34,723 bases of DNA from Pedosphaera sp. (GTDB lineage: Bacteria > Verrucomicrobiota > Verrucomicrobiia > Limisphaerales > UBA1096). Below, one piece after another: positions 9,281-18,567 of the stretch (positions within the stretch are counted from its first letter, which is position 1; the number at the start of each line of letters is the position of its first letter). The stretch covers positions 1 through 34,723 of the forward strand of contig JAKUOU010000035.1 in NCBI GenBank assembly GCA_022451065.1, in the 5' to 3' direction. Both the position numbers and the translations under genes were made by a program. The notes beneath the pieces are model-generated. The model was not told the DNA's origin, did no database searches, and saw only the letters and a list, made by a program, of their open reading frames with translations.

Positions 9281-10183
9281 ATGACAATACCAGGCAAACC
9301 AACTGATCCGCAAAACCCGCTGGGCGACCTCGAGGAATGGGACGACTTCGTGAAGGAGCGCTATCCCAAGCCGGCGGACGCCCAGTCGCTGGTCGGCACC
9401 AACCAGGACAAGACCGAGGAACAGTTTCGCGACTACGAGGCGGAGGCTCGTTCGTCGGTGCGCGATTTTTACCGACTCAATCACACTGGACAGACACTCG
9501 ATTTTGTCCGCAAAAAACGGGATGAGTACCTCAATCTGGAGCGTCGCGAGATGAGCGTCTGGGAGGCGGCCGAGTTTCTCAACACGTTGATTGATGACAG
9601 TGATCCCGACACTGACCTGTCGCAGTTGGCGCATTTGCTGCAAACCTCCGAGCAGATTCGCAGCGATGGGCATCCGCGCTGGTTCATCCTCGCCGGTTTG
9701 ATCCATGACCTCGGCAAGGTGCTGTGCCTGTTCGGCGAACCGCAATGGGCTGTCGTCGGCGACACGTTTCCGGTTGGGTGCGCCTTCTCCGACAAGATCG
9801 TTTTCCCCGAGTACTTCGATGGCAACCCTGACAAACAGAATGCCCAGTTGCAAACGCCACTAGGCATCTATGAGGAGGGATGTGGACTCGACAAGGTAAT
9901 GCTTTCGTGGGGGCACGACGAGTACATCTACCACGTCACGAAGGATCACATGCCGGTCGAGGCGCAGTACATGCTGCGTTACCACTCATTTTATCCGTGG
10001 CACCGCGAGGGCGAGTACAGCCGGTTCACCAACGAGCGGGATCGTGGGATGCTTAAGTGGGTGCTTGAGTTCAATCGCTACGATCTCTACACCAAGAGCC
10101 ACGAGGCGCCGGATGTCGAGGCGCTGCGGCCGTATTACGAAGATCTGATTGCGGAGTTTTTCCCGGCTAAACTCCGCTGGTGA
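9281..10183 (+). CDS. Inositol oxygenase (MIOX family)
   Basis: It should cleave myo-inositol with O2 to D-glucuronate at a mixed-valent di-iron site in the cytoplasm. All six iron ligands of the animal enzyme can be placed: His131 ('SDGHPRW'), His142-Asp143 ('LIHDLGK'), His212 ('SWGHDEY'), His235 ('RYHSFYPWH') and Asp268 ('NRYDLYTKS'). The 300-residue length is slightly above the mouse enzyme. Start ATG 9281 has only a weak AGAG upstream. The stop overlaps the start of the DUF309 gene by 4 bases (GTGA), implying coupling. No inositol transporter, inositol dehydrogenase or glucuronate isomerase lies in the window, so the pathway context is missing. MIOX is best known from eukaryotes and is sporadic in bacteria, so horizontal origin is plausible but not shown here. 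Confidence 0.95.
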   Translation: MTIPGKPTDPQNPLGDLEEWDDFVKERYPKPADAQSLVGTNQDKTEEQFRDYEAEARSSVRDFYRLNHTGQTLDFVRKKRDEYLNLERREMSVWEAAEFLNTLIDDSDPDTDLSQLAHLLQTSEQIRSDGHPRWFILAGLIHDLGKVLCLFGEPQWAVVGDTFPVGCAFSDKIVFPEYFDGNPDKQNAQLQTPLGIYEEGCGLDKVMLSWGHDEYIYHVTKDHMPVEAQYMLRYHSFYPWHREGEYSRFTNERDRGMLKWVLEFNRYDLYTKSHEAPDVEALRPYYEDLIAEFFPAKLRW

Positions 10184-10605
10184 GTGGCAAGGATCACAAG
10201 GTTGCGGCGCTGCTGGAAAGCGTGGAGGCTGGTCCGCATGATCCACACTTCGCCGGATACATTCGCTGTTTTAACGAACGGAATTTTTACGAGGCGCACG
10301 ATGTTTTGGAGTCGTTGTGGCTCCAGGATCGCAACGGTCCTGACGGTGATTTTTTCAAGGGTATGATTCAGTTCGCCGGCGCGTTTGTGCATCTGCAAAA
10401 GCAACGCCCACGCCCGGCACTGAAATTATTCCGACTGGCCGCAGCTTATCTAGCCAAGTATCCGTCGCCGCACCTTGCGCTTGATGTCGGCAACATCCTG
10501 CGCTTGGCCAAGCGCTGGGGTGAAGCCGCCCAAGCCCTCGGCCGCGAAGGCGATCTTCTGTCCAAGCAGCACCCACCCAAGCTTGGGTTGATTGGTGTTG
10601 ATTGA
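10180..10605 (+). CDS. DUF309 domain protein
   Basis: This 141-residue helical protein carries the DUF309 signature '[12 protein letters not shown]' followed by '[15 protein letters not shown]'. The family's biochemical role is not established; the conserved His and Glu on one helix suggest a small all-alpha fold with a functional pocket. The start GTG 10180 overlaps the MIOX stop (GTGA), so both proteins are likely made from one transcript. A link to inositol catabolism is only inferred from that overlap. Confidence 0.85.
   Translation: MSGKDHKVAALLESVEAGPHDPHFAGYIRCFNERNFYEAHDVLESLWLQDRNGPDGDFFKGMIQFAGAFVHLQKQRPRPALKLFRLAAAYLAKYPSPHLALDVGNILRLAKRWGEAAQALGREGDLLSKQHPPKLGLIGVD
10500..10515. 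repeat. Best copy of the highly iterated palindrome: GCGCTTGGCCAAGCGC
   Basis: A perfect 16-bp palindrome inside the DUF309 gene. Exact CTTGGCCAAG copies start at 10503, 11301, 11416, 19350, 20721, 21083, 27748, 29872, 31346, 32047 and 32647. Further exact TTGGCCAA cores start at 2644, 5829, 14321, 20041, 26467, 30153, 30342 and 33907. Many one-base variants also occur (CTTGGCCAGG, CCTGGCCAAG, CTTGGTCAAG). In coding copies it is read in different frames (LAK/LAN, LGQ, WPS). Confidence 0.85.
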
Positions 10606-10635
10606 GTATTCATTCGGTTTCCGTCTTGCGCCCGG

Positions 10636-12918
10636 GTGGGGGCACGGCCCAAGCTGCCCGGCCATCGCGTGGTTGCCCGAGTGACATTGGACGTCGCTGT
10701 CCGCCGGGAGTTTGATTACCTCGTGCCGGCGGAGCTGAAGTCCAGCGTACAGGAAGGCACGCGGGTGAAAGTGCCGTTCGGCCCGCGCGAGGTGATGGGC
10801 GTGGTCACGAAGATTCTCGACGAGTCGCCGCACGGCAACCTTCGCGAAATCATCAAGACTGTCGGTGGCCAGGCGCTGGTGACTCCTTCCATTTTGAGGC
10901 TCGTCCGCTGGATCGCCGATTACTATTGCTGTGCCCCGGAGATTGCGATGAAGGCGGTGCTGCCGGATGCCGTTCGCAAGGAGGAGGATGGTTGGCGCGA
11001 GCGACTATTCGTGCGCGCGCTGCCGATGCACGGCGAGTTGCCCAAACTGACAAAGCGGCAGGAGGATCTATGGAACATTGTCGAGGAATGGCGCGAACTG
11101 CCGTTGCAGGAGTTGTTGCGTCTGGCCGGCACGACTTCGGCGACGATTCGCAAGCTCGAGGACAAGGGCCTCGTCAGCATTGCGCCGCAAATCTCCGAGC
11201 GTGATCCGTACGGCAAGGAGTACATCCTCCCGTCACAGCCACTCGAGTTGAACGCCAAACAGGCGGCCGCGCTGCAGGAGGTCGTCGGCGCGATGAAGCG
11301 CTTGGCCAAGCCGGCCGAAGGCGAAGCCAAGCCGAAGGCCGACGGCTTGTTTCTGCTGCACGGCGTGACCGGCAGCGGCAAGACGGAGGTGTACCTGCAG
11401 GCGATCGCGCATGCGCTTGGCCAAGGGCAGGGAGCCATCGTGCTCGTGCCGGAAATTTCGCTGACGCCACAGACGGTTGAGCGGTTCAAGGCGCGGTTCA
11501 GCCACGGGCCGCAGCAGACGCTGGTCGCCGTGCTGCACAGTCACCTCTCCGCCGGAGAGCGGCACGACGAATGGCACAAGATTCGGCAGGGTAGGGCGCG
11601 CATCGTGATCGGTGCGCGCTCGGCGGTGTTCGCACCGGTGGAGCCGCTTGGCCTGGTGGTCGTGGACGAGGAACACGAGCACTCGTACAAGCAGGAGGAG
11701 GCGCCACGCTACAACGCTCGCGATCTCGCGGTGGTGCGAGGCCAGCAGGAGGGTGCGGTGGTGGTGCTCGGTTCGGCCACTCCCTCGATGGAGAGTTACT
11801 ACAATGTGAAGCGAAGAAAGTACGGCCTGCTTTCGCTTCCCGAGCGGGTGGACAATATCACGATGCCCCTCGTGCGCGTGGTTGACATGCGCAGCGCGGC
11901 CCGGAAGGAAAAGGGGATCAGCATTTTTTCGCCGCAACTGCATGAGGCGATCCTGAAGCGGCTCGAGCAAAACGAGCAGGTGATGCTCTTCCTCAACCGG
12001 CGCGGTTGGTCGTCGTCGTTGCAATGCCCCGACTGCGGCTACGTTGCCGAGTGTCCGAACTGCAGCGTGTCACTCACCTACCATCGCGCCGCGCAACAAC
12101 TGATGTGTCACATTTGCGGCCACGCCGAGACCGCACCAACCAAATGTCCCGAGCAGGGCTGTGGTAATGCGGCGATTCGGTTTGCTGGTCTGGGCACGGA
12201 GAGGGTCGAGGCCGCGCTGGCCAAGTGTTTCCCGACGGCCAGGGTCAAGCGGATGGATTCAGACACGCTAAAGCGCAAGGAGGATTACCGACGCATTCTC
12301 GGCGATTTTCGCACCGGCAAAATCGACATCCTCGTTGGCACGCAGATGATCGCCAAGGGGCTGCACTTCCCGAACGTGACGTTGGTCGGGATCATTCACG
12401 CTGATTTAAGTCTGCACATCCCGGACTTCCGCGCTGGCGAGCGGACGTTTCAGTTGCTTACGCAGGTGGCAGGTCGCGCCGGTCGAGGCGACGTCGAGGG
12501 CGAGGTGTATGTGCAGTCGTTCACGCCGTTTCACCCGGCGATCCAGTATGCGCGCCGCCACGACTATATCGGTTTTTACGAGCAGGAAATCGAGTTCCGG
12601 CAGGAGCTGAGCTATCCGCCAGTCAGTCGGGTGGCATTGCTGACGCTGCGCGGGCGTAGTGAGGATCGGGTCAGGTTTTTTGCCGACCACTTGCGAAAAG
12701 AGATGGACGAATTGGCCAGGGACTTGGGCGACACCGTTGTTGCCGGCCCGGCGCCCGCGCCATTGTTGCGCGCCGAGAATTTCTACCGCTACCAGGTCAT
12801 GATGCGCACCCTGCGGATGTCCGCTCTCGGACACAAGCTCTCGACCAAGCGGGAGACGTTTCAGATTCCCGACGACATTCGCCTCGTCATCGACATCGAC
12901 CCGATGACCCTCAGCTAG
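10636..12918 (+). CDS. priA: Primosomal protein N' / replication restart helicase PriA
   Basis: A superfamily 2 DNA helicase that recognises abandoned forks and reloads the replisome. The N-terminus has the PriA DNA-binding signature 'VARVTLDVAVRREFDYLVP'. Walker A is 'GVTGSGKTEVYL' (about 243), the DEEH box is 'VVVDEEHEHSYKQ' (about 343), and the zinc-binding insertion with eight cysteines runs 'CPDCGYVAECPNC' to 'CHICGHAETAPTKC' (about 464-512). Helicase motifs V/VI appear as 'VGTQMIAKGLHFPNV' and 'QVAGRAGRG'. At 760 residues it is full length. The start is a GTG without an obvious Shine-Dalgarno; the reading begins right before conserved sequence, so little freedom exists. It lies 30 bases after DUF309 on the same strand. 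Confidence 0.97.
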   Translation: MGARPKLPGHRVVARVTLDVAVRREFDYLVPAELKSSVQEGTRVKVPFGPREVMGVVTKILDESPHGNLREIIKTVGGQALVTPSILRLVRWIADYYCCAPEIAMKAVLPDAVRKEEDGWRERLFVRALPMHGELPKLTKRQEDLWNIVEEWRELPLQELLRLAGTTSATIRKLEDKGLVSIAPQISERDPYGKEYILPSQPLELNAKQAAALQEVVGAMKRLAKPAEGEAKPKADGLFLLHGVTGSGKTEVYLQAIAHALGQGQGAIVLVPEISLTPQTVERFKARFSHGPQQTLVAVLHSHLSAGERHDEWHKIRQGRARIVIGARSAVFAPVEPLGLVVVDEEHEHSYKQEEAPRYNARDLAVVRGQQEGAVVVLGSATPSMESYYNVKRRKYGLLSLPERVDNITMPLVRVVDMRSAARKEKGISIFSPQLHEAILKRLEQNEQVMLFLNRRGWSSSLQCPDCGYVAECPNCSVSLTYHRAAQQLMCHICGHAETAPTKCPEQGCGNAAIRFAGLGTERVEAALAKCFPTARVKRMDSDTLKRKEDYRRILGDFRTGKIDILVGTQMIAKGLHFPNVTLVGIIHADLSLHIPDFRAGERTFQLLTQVAGRAGRGDVEGEVYVQSFTPFHPAIQYARRHDYIGFYEQEIEFRQELSYPPVSRVALLTLRGRSEDRVRFFADHLRKEMDELARDLGDTVVAGPAPAPLLRAENFYRYQVMMRTLRMSALGHKLSTKRETFQIPDDIRLVIDIDPMTLS

Positions 12919-12985
12919 CCGTTTGGCCAGGCGGTTACTTGTCGGAAGCTTCCGGGTTCGGTACGATGCTGCCACAAGGTCGGGG

Positions 12986-15151
12986 ATGTTGTCCCGAACT
13001 ATAGAAATACAGGCAGTGGACACACAGAATCAAATGGATGCTACGGTTGCCGCCTTGAATCGCCTTGTCCGCAACCTGTGGTGGACTTGGAACCAGGATG
13101 CTCAGGATGTGTTCGAGGAGTTGTCGCCGCGCGCCTGGCGACATATGTACCACAACGCAGTGGCGGTGTTGCGGGAATTGTCTGACGAGGAGTTGCGGGT
13201 GAGGTTGCTCGACGAGGAATTCAACGGCCGCGTGCAGGGGGTGCTCCGGCAGTTTGACGCCTACATGAACGCGAGTGACACTTGGGCTGCTGCGAATGCG
13301 GCGCGCTTGGCAAAGCGGCCGGTGGCCTACTTTAGTGCGGAGTTTGGCTTTCACGAAACGCTGCCAATTGCAGCCGGCGGCTTGGGCATGTTGGCTGGCG
13401 ACCACGCGAAGTCGGCCAGTGACCTTGGCCTTGGCTTTGTCGGCATCAGCCTGTTTTACCGCGAGGGCTATTTTCAGCAATCAATCAATGCCGAGAACTG
13501 GCAGACAGAATATTACAGCCAGCTTGACCCTCAAAATCTCCCGCTTGAGCCGGTCACCGGCGATAATGGTGAACCGCTGATTTGCACTGTGGAAATTGCT
13601 GCCGAGCCGGTCTCGTTCTGTGCCTGGGTGGCCAATGTTGGCCGTTGTCCCGTGTATCTGCTAGACACTAAACTGCCGATGAACCAACCGCATTTTCGTG
13701 ATCTCACACAGCACGTGTACGGCGGCGATGACTCGACGCGCATCATGCAGGAAATCCTGCTCGGTGCTGGTGGCGTGCGGCTGTTGCGGCGGCTCGGCGT
13801 GTCGCCGTCGGTGTTTCACTTGAACGAGGGTCATGCGGCATTTTTAGTCCTGGAACTGATGCGCGAGCGGATCGCCGAAGGGGTAAGTTTTGACGAGGCA
13901 CTAGCTGAAACGCGGGGGCAGTGCCTGTTCACGACACACACGCCGGTGCCGGCAGGACACGACCGGTTCAGCCACAAATTGATGAATTCTGCGGCGCGGC
14001 ATTTTTGCGGTCAGCTCGGCGTCAGCGCCAACGAGTTACTGGCGCTTGGCCGGGTGGACCCGGCCGATGCTGGCGAAGAATTTTGCATGACGGTGCTGGC
14101 ACTCAAGGGGTCGCGAGCAGCCAACGGCGTGAGCGAACTGCACGGGGAGGTCAGCCGTAAGATGTGGCATGGCCTTTACCCAAACGAATCGGTGGACGAT
14201 GTGCCGATTGGTCATGTGACCAACGGTATCCACCTTGCCGGCTGGATGAAGGGCCCGGTGCGAAAGTTTTTGAGGCATAAACTTAATCAAGCGGATTCGG
14301 GGGCGAACTGGGCGAAGGAATTGGCCAAGCCGGAGTTCTGGGCGCGTATGCAGGATGCGTCGTTTGTCAGCGACGAAGAGCTTTGGGCGCTGCGCTACCG
14401 GCTGCGGCGCGAGCTGATCGAGTTCGCGCGGCGGCGGTTGCAGGATCAGGAGCACCGCTCGGAGCCAAAGGACTTTATTGCGTTCGATCACCTGCTCAAC
14501 CCCGACGCGCTAACGATCGGCTTTGCCCGGCGCTTCGCCACCTACAAGCGCGCCCCGCTGGTCTTTGATCATTTTGAGAATCTCGTGAGCCTGGCTCGCG
14601 ACCTGCGGCGGCCGGTGCAGTTTATCTTCGCTGGCAAGGCGCATCCGCGGGACGACGAAGGCAAACGGTTGATCCAAAAAATCATCCACATGAGCCGCCA
14701 CTCCAAGCTGAGCGGGCACCTGGTGTTTCTCGAGAATTACGATGTGCACGTCGCGCGGCAGATGGTGTCTGGCTGCGATGTTTGGCTGAACAACCCGCGC
14801 CGGCCGCTTGAGGCTTCCGGCACCAGCGGCATGAAGGCTACCTGCCACGGATGCCTGAACCTGAGCATTCTGGACGGCTGGTGGCGGGAGGGTTATGATG
14901 GCACGAACGGCTTTGCCATCGGCGGAGACGAGCATCCTGATAATGTCGACGAGCAGGATCGGCTCGATAGCGAGAACCTGTACAAGGTCCTATCCGGCGA
15001 GGTGATTCCCTGTTTTTACGACCGCGACGAGATCGGCATCCCGAGGGCTTGGCTTGGTAAAATCCGGCGGGCCATGGTCACGTTGGCGGCCCGGTACGAC
15101 ACCACCCGCATGGTGCGTGAGTACGCACAAAAATTTTATCTGCAGGAATGA
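12986..15151 (+). CDS. glgP: Alpha-glucan (glycogen/maltodextrin) phosphorylase
   Basis: It releases glucose-1-phosphate from storage or maltodextrin alpha-1,4-glucans using pyridoxal phosphate. The N-terminal region ('LVRNLWWTWNQDAQDVFEEL') marks the short bacterial/archaeal phosphorylase subfamily (TIGR02094-like). The PLP site is 'EASGTSGMKATCHG' with the Schiff-base Lys at about 617, and 'LNEGHAAF' and 'HVTNGIH' are also family motifs. The track begins at TTG 12923; I prefer ATG 12986 ('MLSRTIEIQ'), preceded by AAGGTCGGGG, giving 721 residues. ATG 13034 is also possible. The stop overlaps the rlmN start (ATGA), so translation of the two is coupled. Confidence 0.94.
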   Translation: MLSRTIEIQAVDTQNQMDATVAALNRLVRNLWWTWNQDAQDVFEELSPRAWRHMYHNAVAVLRELSDEELRVRLLDEEFNGRVQGVLRQFDAYMNASDTWAAANAARLAKRPVAYFSAEFGFHETLPIAAGGLGMLAGDHAKSASDLGLGFVGISLFYREGYFQQSINAENWQTEYYSQLDPQNLPLEPVTGDNGEPLICTVEIAAEPVSFCAWVANVGRCPVYLLDTKLPMNQPHFRDLTQHVYGGDDSTRIMQEILLGAGGVRLLRRLGVSPSVFHLNEGHAAFLVLELMRERIAEGVSFDEALAETRGQCLFTTHTPVPAGHDRFSHKLMNSAARHFCGQLGVSANELLALGRVDPADAGEEFCMTVLALKGSRAANGVSELHGEVSRKMWHGLYPNESVDDVPIGHVTNGIHLAGWMKGPVRKFLRHKLNQADSGANWAKELAKPEFWARMQDASFVSDEELWALRYRLRRELIEFARRRLQDQEHRSEPKDFIAFDHLLNPDALTIGFARRFATYKRAPLVFDHFENLVSLARDLRRPVQFIFAGKAHPRDDEGKRLIQKIIHMSRHSKLSGHLVFLENYDVHVARQMVSGCDVWLNNPRRPLEASGTSGMKATCHGCLNLSILDGWWREGYDGTNGFAIGGDEHPDNVDEQDRLDSENLYKVLSGEVIPCFYDRDEIGIPRAWLGKIRRAMVTLAARYDTTRMVREYAQKFYLQE

Positions 15152-16287
15152 GCGACATCGGCAACAATACTGGAGCATTGAGCGGCGAGCCGCGCGAATT
15201 GCGCTCGCTAAACGCCGATGAAGCGGGGCGCATCCTCGTCGAGTGGGGGCACAAGAGCTATCGCGTGACGCAACTCCTTGGTTGGCTCTACAAAAAGCGG
15301 GCGGGCTCGATCGACGAGATGACTGACTTGCCGAAGGGATTACGCGACCAGCTCGCCGGCGCGTTTTTTCTCAAGCCGCTCGAATTGGCAAAAGAGCAGC
15401 GTTCACGGGACGGTACGGTGAAATTTCTCTGGCGCCTGGCGGACGGTGAATTGATCGAGAGCGTCTTGATTCCCGCATCCATCGGCAGGGACGGCAGCCA
15501 AAGCGATCGTCACACGCTCTGTGTCTCATCGCAGGTCGGCTGTGCTTACGGCTGCAAGTTTTGCGCGAGCGGTCTCATGGGCTACAAGCGTAACCTCGAC
15601 GCGTACGAGATCGTGGACCAGGTGTTGGCCGTTGAGCGCTGGCAGTTGACCAAGGACGGAGATGCGCCCAAGCAGGAGGCGCTGGTGAACAATATCGTCA
15701 TGATGGGCATGGGTGAACCGCTCGCCAACTACGCCAACCTCACCAGGGCGCTCGAGATTTTCAATTCGCCATGGGGGCTGAATATCGGCGCGCGCAAGAT
15801 CACGGTGTCCACCAGCGGCCTCGCGCCGCAGATACGGCAACTCGCCGAAACGCCGCAGCAATATCACCTTGCGATTTCGCTGCACGGGGCGACCGATGAT
15901 GTGCGCGACAAGATCATGCCGATCAATCGCAAGTATCCGCTCGAGGAACTAATCTCCGCCTGCGAGGCGTATCAGCAAGCCAAAGGCCGGATGATCTGGG
16001 TCGAATACATTTTGATCGACGGCATCAACACCGGGCTGGACCAGGTCGAGGCATTGGGTTGCCTGGCCAAGCGACTGCAGTGCAAGGTTAACCTTATCCC
16101 GTACAATCCGGTCGATGGCATCGGGCTAAAGCGGCCAAGCGACGAGGCAGTCGGACGATTCCGCGATGCGCTGTACCAGAGAGGTATTCGGGTAACCGTG
16201 CGGATCGAAAAAGGCACCGACATCGACGCTGCCTGCGGCCAACTGCGTCTCAAGTCGGAGAAGCAGCCTACTGCAGCCCGGTCGTAG
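15148..16287 (+). CDS. rlmN: Dual-specificity RNA methyltransferase RlmN (23S rRNA A2503 / tRNA A37 C2-methylation)
   Basis: A radical SAM enzyme. The 4Fe-4S cysteines are Cys132, Cys136 and Cys139 in 'GCAYGCKFCASG'. The second catalytic cysteine pair is Cys125 ('TLCVSSQVGC', equivalent to E. coli C118) and Cys363 ('DAACGQL', equivalent to C355). Other family motifs are 'MGMGEPLANY', 'ISLHGATDDVRDKIMP' and 'NLIPYNPV'. The length of 379 residues is typical. The start ATG overlaps the glgP stop by four bases. It converges with guaB, leaving a 9-base gap in which only a short AGCC-AAGT-GGCT inverted repeat is visible. Confidence 0.97.
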   Translation: MSDIGNNTGALSGEPRELRSLNADEAGRILVEWGHKSYRVTQLLGWLYKKRAGSIDEMTDLPKGLRDQLAGAFFLKPLELAKEQRSRDGTVKFLWRLADGELIESVLIPASIGRDGSQSDRHTLCVSSQVGCAYGCKFCASGLMGYKRNLDAYEIVDQVLAVERWQLTKDGDAPKQEALVNNIVMMGMGEPLANYANLTRALEIFNSPWGLNIGARKITVSTSGLAPQIRQLAETPQQYHLAISLHGATDDVRDKIMPINRKYPLEELISACEAYQQAKGRMIWVEYILIDGINTGLDQVEALGCLAKRLQCKVNLIPYNPVDGIGLKRPSDEAVGRFRDALYQRGIRVTVRIEKGTDIDAACGQLRLKSEKQPTAARS

Positions 16288-16296
16288 CCAAGTGGC

Positions 16297-17865
16297 TCAG
16301 GAGCTGGCTTTCATCTCGACGACGTCGTGGGGGGCGGCTTCCTTTTGGCCGGCCGGGCTGATGCGGGTGTAGCGTGCCTTGGCACGCAGATCAGCCAGGG
16401 TGGCAGCACCGAGATAGCCCATGCCAGCCTGGACTCCCCCGATTAGCTGACCTAGGAGTTGGTCTAAATCCTCCGAGACCTCCTTGAGTGCTTCGATGCC
16501 TTCAGCGGCGACTTTGCGGTTGGCGTCCTTGGGCGCGTGGCCGTAGCGAGCGGCCGAGCCTTCCTTCATCGCGGCGAAGCTGCCCATACCCCGGTATTGT
16601 TTGTAGAGTTTTCCGCTGATCTCCATCACTTGGCCCGGCGTCTCGGGGCAGCCTGCGAGTAGGCCACCGCAGATCACGCCGTCGGCCAGGGTTAGCGCCT
16701 TGACGATGTCACCCGATTTGGTGATGCCACCGTCGGCGAGGAGGCTCACGCCCCTATCCTTGGCCGCCTTGCTGGCGACGTAGAGCGCGGTCATCTGCGG
16801 GATGCCCACCCCGGCGACGAGTCGCGTCGTGCAGATCGAGCCTGGCCCCTGGCCCACCTTGACGATGTTTGCTCCGCGCTCGGCGAGGTACTCGACCCCG
16901 GTGGCGGTGGTGACGTTGCCGGCGATGATTGGCAAGTCGGGATAAGCTGCGCGGATTAACCCGACGGCATCGCCTACGTCCTTCGAGTGACCGTGCGCGG
17001 TGGAGACGGCGACGACGTCTGCACCGCGCTCGATCAATGTGCCGACGTGCGACTCGATGCGTGCGCGGTCGAGTTCGCCATCGGCATCGCGCGGGGTGGA
17101 GACGGCCGCGCCGCAGAGCAGCCGGAACTGTCCATCGCGCGCCGGTCGAAACTGCGCCTGCTTCTCGGAGGTGATGCGCTCGATGTCGCTCAGTGTGAAC
17201 AGGCCTCGCAGCTCGTCGTTGTCATCCACCACCAGCAGCTTGTTGATGCCGGGATGGTCGGTGAAAAACTGGTCGGCGATGGCGATCGGATCGGCGTCTA
17301 GCTGGCTCTCGCGAATGGTCTGCACCTGGTCGCGTGGGACAAGGGCGCTAGTGACTGGCTTGGCGGCATAGCGCGGCTTGAGGACGTTGCCGGAGAGCAG
17401 GCCGACGAGTTTGCGGTCGTCGCCAACGACGGGGAAGGTGCTGAAGGAGTAGCGCTTGGTTTCGATCAACTCGATCACGTCGCCCACGGTCTTGTCGGGT
17501 GGGACCGTGATCGGCTCCTGGATGAGTCCGTGGACGTGATTTTTGACACGGCTGACCTCCTTGAGCTGCTGTTTCTCCGTCATGTTGTAGTGGATCAGCC
17601 CCAAGCCGCCATTGAGCGCCATGCCGGTGGCCATTTGCGACTCGGTGACGGTGTCCATATCGGCCGAGATAACCGGGAGGTGCAGGCGCAATCCACCCGC
17701 CAACTCGGTGTCGAGGGAGGCGTTTCTGGGGAGAATCTCAGAGTAAAACGTAGAAAGGGTGAGGTCGTCGTACGTCAGGGCCAAGCCAGCCTGGCCCGGG
17801 AAGAAGGTGTCTGCCGGTTGATAAAAGGCTGAATCGATTGAGCCTGCGTTTTGCTCTGCCGCCAT
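16297..17865 (-). CDS. guaB: Inosine-5'-monophosphate dehydrogenase
   Basis: It oxidises IMP to XMP with NAD+, the committed step to GMP. The TIM-barrel N-terminus ('LTYDDLTL') is followed by two CBS domains (about 110-235), then the catalytic half. The catalytic Cys345 lies in 'GPGSICTTR', the GMP/IMP loop is '[12 protein letters not shown]', and the flap is '[20 protein letters not shown]', keeping the Arg-Tyr dyad. Odd features: the usual Asp before the 'HGHS' motif, implicated in NAD/ribose contacts, is Ser288 here ('AVSTAHGHS'), and the usual 'LAGTxExPG' reads 'LAGCPETPG'. Length (522) is slightly above average because of an N-terminal extension. It is divergent from apt across 140 bases, which pairs purine synthesis with purine salvage. 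The family is certain; activity is likely but the substitution deserves checking. Confidence 0.95.
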   Translation of the reverse strand: MAAEQNAGSIDSAFYQPADTFFPGQAGLALTYDDLTLSTFYSEILPRNASLDTELAGGLRLHLPVISADMDTVTESQMATGMALNGGLGLIHYNMTEKQQLKEVSRVKNHVHGLIQEPITVPPDKTVGDVIELIETKRYSFSTFPVVGDDRKLVGLLSGNVLKPRYAAKPVTSALVPRDQVQTIRESQLDADPIAIADQFFTDHPGINKLLVVDDNDELRGLFTLSDIERITSEKQAQFRPARDGQFRLLCGAAVSTPRDADGELDRARIESHVGTLIERGADVVAVSTAHGHSKDVGDAVGLIRAAYPDLPIIAGNVTTATGVEYLAERGANIVKVGQGPGSICTTRLVAGVGIPQMTALYVASKAAKDRGVSLLADGGITKSGDIVKALTLADGVICGGLLAGCPETPGQVMEISGKLYKQYRGMGSFAAMKEGSAARYGHAPKDANRKVAAEGIEALKEVSEDLDQLLGQLIGGVQAGMGYLGAATLADLRAKARYTRISPAGQKEAAPHDVVEMKASS

Positions 17866-18005
17866 GTCCGAGTGTCCATGATTCCCATTGGTCTGGCAAG
17901 CTGTTTCGTTTTTCTTACGTGCTTGAGCCCAAGGAAAAAGAGTCCATACATGGCAGCGCGTAATAAACTCGACGCCATTTGACCAAGCGGCGACATTGCC
18001 CAGCC

Positions 18006-18542
18006 ATGATTTCGACCGACGTTACGCTGGAGCAATTGCAGGCGGCTATTCGTAATGTGCCGGATTTCCCCGAGGAGGGGATTCAGTTCAAGGACATCAC
18101 ACCGGTGCTGGCTGATGCCCGGCTGCTTGATGGGTGTATCTGCCATCTGCTCGGCGGGCACTCGGCCGACACGGTGGACGTGGTCGCCGGGATCGATGCG
18201 CGTGGCTTTATTTTCGGTGCGGCGATGGCCCGCGAGATGGGTGTGGGTTTCGTGCCGATCCGCAAAAAGGGCAAGTTGCCCTGGGAAACGATAGAGGAAA
18301 GTTATGAGCTCGAGTATGGCAGCAACACTATTGCCATCCACACCGACGCCGTCTCGGGCGGCCAACGGGTACTGTTGATGGACGATCTGTTGGCCACGGG
18401 CGGCACGGCGGCGGCGGCGGCGAGCCTCGTGGCGAGGGCAGGCGGGCAGGTGGTCGAGGCGGTGTTTTTCATCGAGCTGGGTTTTCTAGATGGTCGAGCC
18501 AAAATGGGCGATGTGCCGGTGCGGGCGCTGATACGCTATTAA
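18006..18542 (+). CDS. apt: Adenine phosphoribosyltransferase
   Basis: It salvages adenine to AMP using PRPP. The product shows '[19 protein letters not shown]' typical of Apt, '[14 protein letters not shown]', and the PRPP-binding loop '[17 protein letters not shown]' (about 122-138). ATG 18006 gives the normal 178-residue length; the track's TTG 17979 adds an unconserved, charged nine-residue extension. miaB starts 25 bases downstream on the same strand, preceded by a Shine-Dalgarno sequence, so the two probably share a transcript. Confidence 0.95.
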   Translation: MISTDVTLEQLQAAIRNVPDFPEEGIQFKDITPVLADARLLDGCICHLLGGHSADTVDVVAGIDARGFIFGAAMAREMGVGFVPIRKKGKLPWETIEESYELEYGSNTIAIHTDAVSGGQRVLLMDDLLATGGTAAAAASLVARAGGQVVEAVFFIELGFLDGRAKMGDVPVRALIRY

Positions 18543-18567
18543 GTGAGTAGTGAGAGGTAAACAGAGT

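Noticed and set aside
8488-9297. 269-residue minus-strand ORF across the barrel gene
   Set aside because: Shadow of the barrel region; no start signal and no domain, while the plus frame has a signal peptide and a haem site.
11233-12024. 263-residue minus-strand ORF across priA
   Set aside because: Antisense shadow of the priA helicase core; the His/Arg-rich composition is typical of reverse-frame reading of GC-rich genes.
16284-16300. AGCC-AAGT-GGCT inverted repeat between rlmN and guaB as a bidirectional terminator
   Set aside because: The stem is only 4 bp and no T run follows on either strand. It is better seen as a degenerate relative of the iterated palindrome.
17866-18005. Promoters in the guaB-apt divergent gap
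   Set aside because: No pair of -35/-10 elements at proper spacing was convincing on either strand, so none is listed.
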